Assembly (NCBI GenBank): GCA_018714805.1
Contig: DVMW01000028.1
Span: 1-64,000 of the forward strand
DNA length: 64,000 bases
Reading direction: 5' to 3'
DNA from: Candidatus Fimenecus excrementigallinarum
GTDB lineage: Bacteria; Bacillota; Clostridia; Oscillospirales; Acutalibacteraceae
The notes beneath the pieces are model-generated. The model was given only the letters and a program-made list of their open reading frames with translations. It was not told where the DNA came from and did not search any database. This document shows, piece after piece, positions 42,024-48,855 of this stretch (position 1 is the first letter of the stretch; every line of letters begins with the position of its first letter). The translations under genes were made by a program, and so were the position numbers.

Positions 42024-42467
42024 TTAATACAGATGGAAAATATAGGCGATAAGCCCGTATACGACTGCCGCGCTCACGCCGTAGACAATGACCGGCCCCG
42101 CAATGGAAAACAGCTTCGCGCCCGTGCCGAGCACGCGCCCCTCCGCGCGGAATTCCATGGCGGGCGAGACGATGGCGTTTGCAAAGCCGGTGATGGGGAC
42201 GAAGGTTCCCGCGCCGGCAACCTTGGCAATCTTGTCGAACACCCCGGCGCCGGTGAGCGCCGCCGTTACAACGATAAGCGTGACCGGCGTCGCCGCCTTG
42301 ACTTCGGTCTCGGAAAACCCAAGGTACGCGTACAGGACGTTGAGCGCCTGTCCGAGGGTGCAGATAAGCCCGCCGAAGAGGAAGGCGAAAAACAAATCCT
42401 TGCCTTTTTTGGAGGGCGGCGCGGCTTTTTTGGCCATCTGGTCGTATTCCTGTTTGCCGGTCGGCAT
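42024..42467 (-). CDS. spoVAC: Stage V sporulation protein AC
   Basis: SpoVAC is an inner-membrane protein of the spore proposed to act as a mechanosensitive channel during dipicolinate release. The 147 residues show four to five membrane segments and the conserved ATPVTLIVVTAALTGAGVFDKIAK and GTFVPITGFANAIVSPAMEF stretches. The start follows AAAGGAG; 147 upstream in-frame bases belong to the promoter region. First gene of the operon. Confidence 0.93.
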   Translation of the reverse strand: MPTGKQEYDQMAKKAAPPSKKGKDLFFAFLFGGLICTLGQALNVLYAYLGFSETEVKAATPVTLIVVTAALTGAGVFDKIAKVAGAGTFVPITGFANAIVSPAMEFRAEGRVLGTGAKLFSIAGPVIVYGVSAAVVYGLIAYIFHLY

Positions 42468-42489
42468 GGCGTTCAACTCCTTTTGCACA

Positions 42490-42519
42490 TAGCTTGACCG
42501 GCAAAAACGCAAAAATTCA
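42490..42519 (-). promoter_or_regulatory. SigG-like promoter of spoVAC
   Basis: On the minus strand, TGAATT and CAAGCTA are separated by 17 bases, close to the SigG pattern TGAATA / CATNNTA. The spoVA operon is SigG-controlled in Bacillus, so the match is meaningful although short. Confidence 0.5.
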
Positions 42520-42530
42520 TAATTTGTACA

Positions 42531-42559
42531 TTGAAAAACCGGGAAAAATCGGATAAGAT
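42531..42559 (+). promoter_or_regulatory. SigA-type promoter of the ABC ATPase gene
   Basis: TTGAAA (42531-42536), a 17-nt spacer and TAAGAT (42554-42559), divergent from the spoVA promoter. Confidence 0.65.
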
Positions 42560-42603
42560 GAAAGAGATAAGGCAAACGCGGGAAAGGAAGACGGTGGCCG
42601 CAC

Positions 42604-43305
42604 ATGGAGCTCATTGAAGTCAGAGATATTTATAAAATATACAATCCCGGCGAAAACGAGGTGCGCGCGCTCGACGGCGTGACGCTTTCCGTTTCCCGCG
42701 GGGATTTCGTCGCGATTGTCGGGCAGTCCGGCTCGGGCAAATCGACGCTGATGAATATGCTGGGGCTTTTGGATATCCCCACGAGCGGCGAATATTACCT
42801 GGACGGCGAAAACACCTCGGAGATGTCGGACGACGAGCTTTCCGAGATTCGCAACAAGGAGATTGGCTTCATCTTTCAGGGCTTCAACCTGATTCCGAGC
42901 CTGACGGCGCAGGCGAACGTGGAGCTGCCGCTGACCTACCGCGGGATGCCCGCCGCCGAACGGCACCGCCTTTCGTTAGAGGCGCTGGAGCGCGTGGGGC
43001 TCGGCCACCGGCTGAACCACCTGCCAAAGCAGATGTCCGGCGGCCAGCAGCAGCGCGTGGCGATTGCCCGCGCCGTGGCGGCGCGCCCGCCCATCATTCT
43101 GGCGGATGAACCGACCGGCAACCTGGACAGCCGCTCGGGCGCGGAGGTCATGAAAATCCTGCACGAGCTCAACAACGAGGGCCGCACGGTCATCCTCATC
43201 ACCCACGACAACGGCATTGCCAACGAGGCGAAGCGCGTCATCCGCATCCAGGACGGCAAGGTTGTGGAGGACTTCCGGCGCGCGGATATAACGGCAAAAT
43301 CTTAA
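42604..43305 (+). CDS. ABC transporter ATP-binding protein, MacB/LolD type
   Basis: A 233-residue nucleotide-binding domain. Walker A GQSGSGKST (about 40-48), Q-loop FIFQGFNLIPSLTA, signature MSGGQQQRVAIARA, Walker B ILADEPTGNLD and switch ITHD are all intact. The MacB-like FNLIP-LTA and EPTGNLDS motifs suggest it powers a FtsX/MacB-type permease for peptides, lipids or antibiotics. No permease is adjacent: the neighbours are divergent spoVAC and ireB. Confidence 0.9.
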   Translation: MELIEVRDIYKIYNPGENEVRALDGVTLSVSRGDFVAIVGQSGSGKSTLMNMLGLLDIPTSGEYYLDGENTSEMSDDELSEIRNKEIGFIFQGFNLIPSLTAQANVELPLTYRGMPAAERHRLSLEALERVGLGHRLNHLPKQMSGGQQQRVAIARAVAARPPIILADEPTGNLDSRSGAEVMKILHELNNEGRTVILITHDNGIANEAKRVIRIQDGKVVEDFRRADITAKS

Positions 43306-43321
43306 ATTTCTATAAAACATA

Positions 43322-43350
43322 TTGTCTTTTGCCGGGCTATCCTATATAAT
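43322..43350 (+). promoter_or_regulatory. SigA-type promoter of ireB
   Basis: TTGTCT (43322-43327), a 17-nt spacer and a perfect TATAAT (43345-43350). Confidence 0.75.
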
Positions 43351-43401
43351 AGAACCATACTTTCGCGGCCGGGCCGCGGTCAGAAGAAGGGGGCGGCGGG
43401 T

Positions 43402-43674
43402 ATGCACGATCCGAGCAAGACCATCCAGTTTTCCATTAAGGACGAGCACGAGGAGGCTATGCGCCAGACCATCGTCGCGGTGTATGAGGCGCTTCGGGAA
43501 AAGGGGTATAACCCCATAAGCCAGATTGTCGGGTATATTTTGTCCGAGGACCCGACCTATATCACGACGCACAACAACGCCCGCAGCCTAATCCGCCGTT
43601 TGGACCGGGACGAGCTTTTACAGGCGCTTGTCAAGAACTATCTGCAGCTCGGGCCGAACGACAAAAAGGAGTGA
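43402..43674 (+). CDS. ireB: IreB family regulatory phosphoprotein
   Basis: A 90-residue protein of the UPF0297/IreB family, first studied in Enterococcus, where it is a substrate of the PASTA kinase IreK and affects cephalosporin resistance. [20 protein letters not shown] and the [21 protein letters not shown] core are highly conserved. The usual neighbours ruvX and alaS are absent; a conserved-looking unknown gene follows seven bases later, with its ribosome binding site in the end of ireB. Confidence 0.92.
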   Translation: MHDPSKTIQFSIKDEHEEAMRQTIVAVYEALREKGYNPISQIVGYILSEDPTYITTHNNARSLIRRLDRDELLQALVKNYLQLGPNDKKE

Positions 43675-43680
43675 GCCGGT

Positions 43681-44055
43681 ATGGCAGAGGAAACGAAAAA
43701 GCAGAGCGCGCCGAAAAAGGACGCGCAGAAAAAGACGGAAAAGCCCGCCGAAAAGGCAGAAAAGGGCGGGAGCAAAAAACAACCGTTTTTAACCTATAAG
43801 GGCAAGCCCCTGGTGCGCAACGGGGACACCATCTACTATGGCAATATGTCCGACGAATACGTCATTATGCTGCGCATCACCTCCAAAAAGCCGTTTGAGG
43901 GCTACGACCTCGCTTCCAAGGTCGTCGTGCAGCTTCTGCGCACGGACCCGGACGCGAGCGCCAAGGAGCGCGTGGTTAAGACCAGCGAGAAAAAGGGCTT
44001 GTTTGCCGCGATGGATATTGCGGAAATTTGGCTGGACCGTGCGCTGCGCGGCTGA
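43681..44055 (+). CDS. Unknown protein co-transcribed with ireB
   Basis: A 124-residue protein. The first ~35 residues are a lysine/alanine/glutamate tract (KKDAQKKTEKPAEKAEKGG). A compact predicted alpha/beta part follows, beginning FLTYKGKPLVRNGDTIYYG and containing EYVIMLRITSKKP and VVVQLLRTDP. I do not recognise the fold. Tight spacing to ireB suggests a shared process. Confidence 0.7.
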   Translation: MAEETKKQSAPKKDAQKKTEKPAEKAEKGGSKKQPFLTYKGKPLVRNGDTIYYGNMSDEYVIMLRITSKKPFEGYDLASKVVVQLLRTDPDASAKERVVKTSEKKGLFAAMDIAEIWLDRALRG

Positions 44056-44068
44056 AACGAAGGACTTT

Positions 44069-44102
44069 GCCGCTCAAGGGAGGCTTTGAGCGGCTTGTTT
44101 TT
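44069..44102 (+). terminator. Terminator after the ireB operon
   Basis: GCCGCTCAA pairs perfectly with TTGAGCGGC around an eight-base loop; TTGTTTTTT follows. Confidence 0.88.
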
Positions 44103-44123
44103 TAGAAGGACCGGGGGAGAAAA

Positions 44124-44726
44124 ATGCGCGTTTTCGATTTTGACAACACCATCTACGACGGGGAAAGCGGCTTTGACATCTTCGTGTTCTTTTTCAAAAA
44201 GGAGCCGAAGCTCATTTCGCGCTACATCCCGAAATTCGGCGAGGGATTTCTGCGCTATAAGCTCGGTCGGGTGCAGCTCGACGAGGTCAAGCGCGAATAC
44301 GGCGATATGCTGCGCGAAGGGTGCGCCAAAATGCGGAACCTCCCGCAGCTGATTGTCGAGTTCTGGGACGCGCACGAGAAAAAGATTAAGCCGTTTTACA
44401 AGGCCATCCAAAAGGACGACGACGTCATCATCTCGGCCTGCCCGGAGGTGATGCTCGCGGAAATCTGCCGGCGCATCGGCGTGCGGCACTATATCGGCAC
44501 ACAGCTGGACCTTTCGACCGGCGAGATTGGCCGCATCTGCTACCGGGAAGCAAAGGTCGAGGCCTACCGCGCGCAGTACGGCGATTTGCCGCTGGACGAA
44601 TTGTATACGGATTCCCAAAACGACCGCGCCCTCATGGAGCTTGCGCGCACCGTGTATCTGGTTTCCGGCGAGCGGGTGGAAAAAATCAAGGCGGACGGCG
44701 TTTGGTGCAAGCGCGCGGACAAATGA
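44124..44726 (+). CDS. HAD superfamily phosphatase
   Basis: A 200-residue haloacid-dehalogenase-fold hydrolase related to the SerB/HAD-IB group. Motif I is FDFDNTIYDG (residues 4-13, nucleophile and acid aspartates), motif II is IISACPE, and motif III/IV appears as YTDSQNDRAL, which ends in the metal aspartate. The phosphorylated substrate is unknown. A glycerophosphodiesterase-like gene follows 28 bases later, so lipid-phosphate metabolism is possible. Confidence 0.87.
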   Translation: MRVFDFDNTIYDGESGFDIFVFFFKKEPKLISRYIPKFGEGFLRYKLGRVQLDEVKREYGDMLREGCAKMRNLPQLIVEFWDAHEKKIKPFYKAIQKDDDVIISACPEVMLAEICRRIGVRHYIGTQLDLSTGEIGRICYREAKVEAYRAQYGDLPLDELYTDSQNDRALMELARTVYLVSGERVEKIKADGVWCKRADK

Positions 44727-44754
44727 CGCCGCAGTCCCCGAAAAGGAGAACGGT

Positions 44755-45519
44755 ATGAAAACAATTTGGAAGCTGGCCCTGCTTGCGGCCGGGGCGGTCG
44801 GCGCCGCTGCCGCCGCGCAGACGGGCGTCAAACTGCACCGCATCGCGTTCGGGAAGGTGACGCTGCCCGAGGGCTTCACCGTGACCGCGCACAGCGGCTG
44901 CGAGGGGACGCCGGACAACTCCCTGGAATATATCGAAAAGGCGCTCGCGCTGCAGGTGCCGGTTTTAGAGGTGGACGTCTGCGTGCGCAACGACGGCACG
45001 CCGGTGCTGCTGCACGCCCAAACGGCGGGCGACGGCGAGGGCGTTTTGCTCGAGGACGCGCTGCGCCGCATAGCGGAGGCCTCCGCGTTTGCGCGGGTCA
45101 ACCTGGACCTCAAGGCCTTTACCAATATTCCCGGCGTCTACGACGTGCTTGTGCGCACCGGGATGCTTTCCCGCTGCTTTTTCACCGGCGTGACGGCCGA
45201 GCACACCCAGCTTGTCAAAATCGACGCGCCGGGCGTGCCGTACTATCTCAACGCGGAGCTTAACCGCCTGCGCTTAGAGGACCGCGCGTACCTGGAGGGC
45301 CTTGCGCACGAGGTGCTGCGCAGCGGCGCGGTGGGGCTCAACTGCAGCTGCAATTACGCAAGCAAAACGCTTATCGATGTGTTCCGCAAGGCGAACCTCA
45401 AGGTCTCCTTCTGGACGGCGGACAACAAGTTCGTCCAGCGCAACCTTTTGACCATGGGCCCCGACAATATCACGACGCGCCGCCCGGTGCTTTTGCAGGC
45501 GCTTATCGAGCAGGGCTGA
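44755..45519 (+). CDS. Membrane-anchored glycerophosphodiester phosphodiesterase-like protein
   Basis: A 254-residue TIM-barrel protein of the GDPD family, with an N-terminal hydrophobic anchor (about 4-24). LEVDVCVRNDGTPVLLH gives the metal-binding E-x-D and a histidine, and VSFWTADNK matches the family's late W-T-x-N. The usual first motif HRG-xxxPENT reads HSGCEGTPDNSLE, so the HRG arginine is missing. Activity may be altered. The start follows AAAAGGAG. Confidence 0.8.
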   Translation: MKTIWKLALLAAGAVGAAAAAQTGVKLHRIAFGKVTLPEGFTVTAHSGCEGTPDNSLEYIEKALALQVPVLEVDVCVRNDGTPVLLHAQTAGDGEGVLLEDALRRIAEASAFARVNLDLKAFTNIPGVYDVLVRTGMLSRCFFTGVTAEHTQLVKIDAPGVPYYLNAELNRLRLEDRAYLEGLAHEVLRSGAVGLNCSCNYASKTLIDVFRKANLKVSFWTADNKFVQRNLLTMGPDNITTRRPVLLQALIEQG

Positions 45520-45545
45520 GCGCCCGGCTGTCCGGCTTTCACAAG

Positions 45546-45574
45546 GCATACGGCCTCCTTTTCCCGCATAGATA
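45546..45574 (+). promoter_or_regulatory. SigE-like promoter of yabP
   Basis: GCATACG (45546-45552), a 14-base spacer and CATAGATA (45567-45574) resemble the SigE pattern KMATATT / CATACANT with five of seven matches in each box. yabP and yabQ are SigE genes in Bacillus. The expected start near 45581 would give a leader of only about 20 bases. Confidence 0.45.
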
Positions 45575-45598
45575 TGAAGCGGGCAAAGGAGGCTTTTT
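45553..45598 (+). terminator. Terminator whose 3' arm is the yabP ribosome binding site
   Basis: GCCTCCTTT-CCCGC (45553-45567) pairs with GCGGG-AAAGGAGGC (45579-45593), followed by five T. This ends the preceding GDPD unit. The same 3' arm carries AAAGGAGG, the only ribosome binding site of yabP eight bases on. Confidence 0.8.
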
Positions 45599-45600
45599 GT

Positions 45601-45888
45601 ATGAACGAGGGAAATGCAGCCGCCGTAAAAATACCGCACAGCGTCGTGCTGGAGGACCGCCGCCGGCTGACGGTATCGGGCATATCGGACGTGGACAGCT
45701 TTGACGAGCAGACCATCGTCGTGTTCACCCCGCTCGGGGAGCTGACGGTCAAGGGGGCGGATTTGCACATCAGCCGTCTGGATTTGGAAATGGGAGAGCT
45801 GGCGGTCGAGGGGGACATTGCGACGCTGGCCTACGCCGGGCAGGCGCCGGAAAAGCAGCCGTCCTTTTTCAGCCGGGTGTTCCGCTGA
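45601..45888 (+). CDS. yabP: Sporulation protein YabP
   Basis: YabP (95 residues) is needed for spore development in Bacillus and is made in the mother cell under SigE. PHSVVLEDRRRLTVSGISDVDSFDE and the RLDLEMGELAVEGDI core identify it. The ATG is set by AAAGGAGG, which lies in the terminator arm; the in-frame ATG 27 bases upstream sits in the hairpin loop. The stop shares bases with yabQ (TGATG). Confidence 0.93.
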   Translation: MNEGNAAAVKIPHSVVLEDRRRLTVSGISDVDSFDEQTIVVFTPLGELTVKGADLHISRLDLEMGELAVEGDIATLAYAGQAPEKQPSFFSRVFR

Positions 45889-46742
45889 TGGTGTACCTGC
45901 CGAATATCCCGCAGCAGCTGACGGCGTTTTTCTACGCCGTCGGCTTCGGCTTCTGCCTGGGGCTTCTCTACGACCTGTTCCGCGCGGTGCGCCGGCTTTT
46001 TTCGGACGGGAAGCGCGCCTTTTTCGTCTCCGACGTCCTGTTCGCCTTCTGCGCGGCGTTTTTCACCTTCCTGTTCGCCTTGGCCGTCCACGGCGGCAGC
46101 GTGCGCGGGTATGTGCTGTTCGGGGAAGGGCTCGGCTTTTTGGTCTACTGCTTTACGGCGGGGGCGCTTGTCGCGCGCGCGCTCGACCTGGCCGTCCGGG
46201 CGCTAAGGCGGACGGTGCGCACGGTTTTTCGTCTGCTTTTTGCGCCGTTCAAGCGGCTTGCCGCCTTTTTTCGCAAAAAACGGCAGAAAAATGTGGAAAA
46301 AGTACAGAAAAAGCTTTCCGTTTTCGGAAAAAAATCAAAAATACACTTGCAAACCATGCAGCAGTTGTTGTATAATCATTCCAATAAAGTATCCTCCGGG
46401 GGCGAGGTGCGCCCAAAAAGCGAAGGCGACGGGACGGACATGAAGGCAAAACGGAAAAGAAAAAAGCAAAAACACAGCTTCATCCTTTCCTTGGCTCTGC
46501 TGCTTGCAGTAGGGTATTTTGTCATTTCCTTCGTCAGCACGCAGCTGGACATCCGGGAAAAGGAACAGGAAAAGGCGGCGCTTGAGGCGCAGTATGCCGC
46601 GCAGGTCGCGGAAAACGAGCGGCTGCAGGCGGTCGCGGACGGGGGCGACGAGTCCGAGTATATGGAGCGTGTCGCCCGCGAAAAACTGGGGTACGTTATG
46701 CCTGACGAAAAGGTATACTACGATATTACGCCGAGCAACTGA
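45888..46742 (+). CDS. yabQ: YabQ, with the frame running on into DivIC
   Basis: Residues 1-~110 are a YabQ spore-cortex protein with three to four membrane segments (FFYAVGFGFCLGLLYDLFRA at the start). A basic stretch follows, rich in KK and ending LLYN, typical of YabQ C-termini. No stop occurs there. The frame continues through GEVRPKSEGDGTD into a complete DivIC/FtsB-like protein (residues 185-284), giving a 284-residue product. In Bacillus and other Clostridia these are separate genes. A lost stop codon, a true fusion, or a sequence error could explain it. Confidence 0.8.
   Translation: MVYLPNIPQQLTAFFYAVGFGFCLGLLYDLFRAVRRLFSDGKRAFFVSDVLFAFCAAFFTFLFALAVHGGSVRGYVLFGEGLGFLVYCFTAGALVARALDLAVRALRRTVRTVFRLLFAPFKRLAAFFRKKRQKNVEKVQKKLSVFGKKSKIHLQTMQQLLYNHSNKVSSGGEVRPKSEGDGTDMKAKRKRKKQKHSFILSLALLLAVGYFVISFVSTQLDIREKEQEKAALEAQYAAQVAENERLQAVADGGDESEYMERVAREKLGYVMPDEKVYYDITPSN
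46347..46376 (+). promoter_or_regulatory. SigA-type promoter inside yabQ, ahead of divIC
   Basis: TTGCAA (46347-46352), an 18-nt spacer and a perfect TATAAT (46371-46376) lie within the open frame, 65 bases before the DivIC start. This would give vegetative expression of DivIC independently of SigE. Confidence 0.6.
46441..46742 (+). CDS. divIC: DivIC/FtsB-like cell-division protein (internal start)
   Basis: From this internal ATG the product is 100 residues: a basic N-terminus (KAKRKRKKQKH), one membrane helix (FILSLALLLAVGYFVISF), a coiled coil (EKEQEKAALEAQYAAQVAEN) and the conserved VAREKLGYVMPDEKVYY end. This is the DivIC/FtsB septum protein that pairs with FtsL and DivIB. It lies in the standard yabP-yabQ-divIC-yabR order. 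The ribosome binding site is weak (GAAGG about 15 bases off), so the start is less sure than the identity. Confidence 0.82.
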
Positions 46743-46771
46743 CCGCCCGGCAGGAGGAGAATCATCGTTTC

Positions 46772-47218
46772 ATGGTCGAAGTTGGGGAAATTCTCGAAGG
46801 GAAAGTCACGGGGCTTACGGGGTTTGGCGCTTTTGTGACGCTGCCCGGCAATGTGACCGGCATGGTCCACATTTCCGAGGTGTCGCACGCCTACGTCAAC
46901 GACATCCACGACTACCTGCAGGAGGACCAGGTCGTCAAGGTTAAGGTTCTGGACGTTACACCGGAGGGGAAAATCAGCCTGTCCATCAAAAAGGCGAGCC
47001 CGGCGCCCGAAGGGAAGCAGGAGCGTCCGCGCCGCAGCGGGCCGCCCCGGCAGAAAAGCGCGCCGAACGTCTGGCGCGGAAACGATACCCACCGCGAGGA
47101 GCCGCGCACGTTTGAGGATATGATGGCGCGCTTCAAGCAGGTCAGCGACGAGAAAATATCCGACCTTAAGCGTGCGACCGACGGCGGCCGCCGCGGGTCA
47201 TATTCCAAAAAAAGATAA
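46772..47218 (+). CDS. S1 RNA-binding domain protein (YabR-like)
   Basis: A 148-residue protein. Residues 4-75 form one S1 domain (VGEILEGKVTGLTGFGAFV, MVHISEVSH, VKVKVLDV-PEGKISLSIKK). The rest is a basic, proline-rich, probably disordered tail with PRRSGPPRQKSAP. YabR follows divIC in Bacillus too. GGAGGAG lies 14 bases before the ATG, longer than usual. RNA binding is expected; the target is unknown. Confidence 0.88.
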   Translation: MVEVGEILEGKVTGLTGFGAFVTLPGNVTGMVHISEVSHAYVNDIHDYLQEDQVVKVKVLDVTPEGKISLSIKKASPAPEGKQERPRRSGPPRQKSAPNVWRGNDTHREEPRTFEDMMARFKQVSDEKISDLKRATDGGRRGSYSKKR

Positions 47219-47225
47219 AAAAGCG

Positions 47226-47258
47226 CGGGCAGGCGGTTTCGCCTGCCCGTCTCGTTTG
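47226..47258 (+). terminator. Probable terminator after the S1 gene
   Basis: CGGGCAGGC pairs perfectly with GCCTGCCCG; only an imperfect TCTCGTTT tail follows, so strength is uncertain. Confidence 0.6.
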
Positions 47259-47271
47259 GAAAGGAACGGTT

Positions 47272-48114
47272 ATGCGCGAACTGCACGTATCGGAAATTGA
47301 AAATACCGTGGCGCGGCTGCTTGTCGAAGCGAACAAGGTCCTGCCCCCGGATTTGTGCGCCCGCATTGCGGACGCGGGCAGGGGGGAGGAGGCCCCGCTG
47401 CCCAAAAAAATCATGGAAACGCTGTGCGAAAACCTGGACGCCGCGCGCGAGCTCGACGTGCCGATTTGCCAGGACACCGGCATGGCGGTGCTGTTTATCG
47501 ACGTCGGGCAGGACGTCCACCTTGTGGGGGGCGACTTTGCGGAAGCGGTGAACCGCGGCGTCGCGAAGGGGTATACCGAGGGACTTTTGCGAAAATCCGT
47601 GGTGCGCGACCCGCTGCGCCGCGTCAACACCGGGGACAACACCCCCGCCGTGCTGCATACGCGCATTGTCCCGGGCGACAGGGTGCATATCGTCGCCGCG
47701 CCGAAGGGCTTCGGCAGCGAGAACATGAGCCAGCTTCGTATGTTTACCCCGAGCGCCGCGCCGCAGGACCTGATGGATTTCGTTGTGCAGGTCGTGCGCG
47801 ACGCGGGCGGCAACCCCTGCCCGCCGATGGTCGTCGGCGTCGGCTTCGGCGGCGACTTTGAGCAATGCGCCTTCCTTGCCAAAAAAGCGCTGTGCCGCGC
47901 CTGCAGCGAGCGCAACCCCGACCCGTATTACGCGGATATGGAAGCGCAGCTGCTTGCGCGCATCAACGCGCTGGGCATAGGCCCCCAGGGCTTCGGCGGC
48001 AAAACGACGGCGCTTTATGTCAACATCGAGACTGCGCCGACGCACATTGCAGGTCTGCCCGTCGCCGTCAACATCGGCTGCCACGTGACGCGGCACGCGG
48101 AAGCAACCCTGTAA
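47272..48114 (+). CDS. fumA: Class I fumarate hydratase, alpha (N-terminal) subunit
   Basis: The alpha subunit of the two-part [4Fe-4S] fumarase/tartrate dehydratase, which hydrates fumarate to malate. The 280 residues contain PICQDTGMAV (about residue 65), RRVNTGDNTPA, APKGFGSENMSQLRM and GVGFGGDFEQCAFLAKKAL, with the cysteines expected to hold the cluster. The beta subunit normally follows, but the next gene is hpf. It must lie elsewhere, or this protein works with another partner. The symbol is by analogy. Confidence 0.85.
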   Translation: MRELHVSEIENTVARLLVEANKVLPPDLCARIADAGRGEEAPLPKKIMETLCENLDAARELDVPICQDTGMAVLFIDVGQDVHLVGGDFAEAVNRGVAKGYTEGLLRKSVVRDPLRRVNTGDNTPAVLHTRIVPGDRVHIVAAPKGFGSENMSQLRMFTPSAAPQDLMDFVVQVVRDAGGNPCPPMVVGVGFGGDFEQCAFLAKKALCRACSERNPDPYYADMEAQLLARINALGIGPQGFGGKTTALYVNIETAPTHIAGLPVAVNIGCHVTRHAEATL

Positions 48115-48151
48115 TTCTTATTGGAAATTCACAAAAAATTTAATTTCCGTC

Positions 48152-48180
48152 TTTATTCTTTGCCAAAAGTGTGCTATACT
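48152..48180 (+). promoter_or_regulatory. Extended -10 promoter of hpf
   Basis: TTTATT (48152-48157), a 17-nt spacer and TATACT (48175-48180) preceded by TGC. Confidence 0.6.
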
Positions 48181-48192
48181 GGTCTTGTCAAC

Positions 48193-48210
48193 AAAAGCGG
48201 AAACGCTTTT
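48193..48210 (+). other. GAAA-tetraloop hairpin in the hpf leader
   Basis: AAAAGCG and CGCTTTT close a GAAA tetraloop, 28 bases before the hpf start and just past the expected transcription start. No T run follows. It may stabilise the mRNA 5' end. Confidence 0.5.
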
Positions 48211-48237
48211 GAAATTATACAAGAAGGGGATGTTTCC

Positions 48238-48774
48238 ATGAACATTACCATCGTCGGCAGAAAATGCACGCCCAGAGAGTCTTTCAAGGAGCACGCGGCC
48301 AGGAAGCTGCAAAAGGTGGAAAAATTCTTCGGGCCCGAGGCGACCGCCAAAATCACCGCCACGGTGGAGAAAAATGACAAGGCTGTGGAGATTACCCTGC
48401 AAAAGGGCGGCTTCCTGTTCCGGGCGCAGGAACGCGCGCTGGACCTGGAGGATGCGCTGGACGCCTGTGTGGACTCGCTGATTCGCCAAATTCGGAAAAA
48501 CAAGACGAAGCTGGAGCGCCGGCTGCGCGAGGTTTCGTTTGACGAGGTGTTCAACGCCCCGCAGGCGGAGCCCGAGGAGGAGGAATACGACATTGTCCGT
48601 ACCAAAACCGTGCAGCTGCGTCCCCAGAACGCGGACGAGGCCATTTTGCAGATGAATATGCTCGGGCACACGTTTTATATGTTCCTCAACGCCGATACGG
48701 GCGCGGTGAACGTCGTGTACCGCCGCAAGGACGGCGGCTATTCCATTCTGGAGCCGCAGACCGAAGAGGCGTAA
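48238..48774 (+). CDS. hpf: Ribosome hibernation promoting factor, long form
   Basis: HPF inactivates 70S ribosomes and pairs them into 100S dimers in stationary phase. The 178 residues have the S30AE domain (about 1-105: MNITIVGRKCTPRESFKEHA) and the C-terminal dimerisation domain (about 120-178: IVRTKTVQLRPQNADEAILQ and GHTFYMFLNADTGAVNVVYR). The long form is normal in Firmicutes. The start follows AAGAAGGGG; upstream in-frame sequence lies in the leader. Confidence 0.94.
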   Translation: MNITIVGRKCTPRESFKEHAARKLQKVEKFFGPEATAKITATVEKNDKAVEITLQKGGFLFRAQERALDLEDALDACVDSLIRQIRKNKTKLERRLREVSFDEVFNAPQAEPEEEEYDIVRTKTVQLRPQNADEAILQMNMLGHTFYMFLNADTGAVNVVYRRKDGGYSILEPQTEEA

Positions 48775-48795
48775 CCGATACAAAACGAAAACAAT

Positions 48796-48832
48796 GCGGG
48801 CGGCCGCCGAAAGGCGACCGCCCGCTTCTGCT
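48796..48832 (+). terminator. Terminator of hpf
   Basis: GCGGGCGG pairs with CCGCCCGC, extended inward by CGCC/GGCG; TTCTGCTTGTTT follows. Confidence 0.7.
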
Positions 48833-48855
48833 TGTTTGGAAAGCACAGCGCCGGT

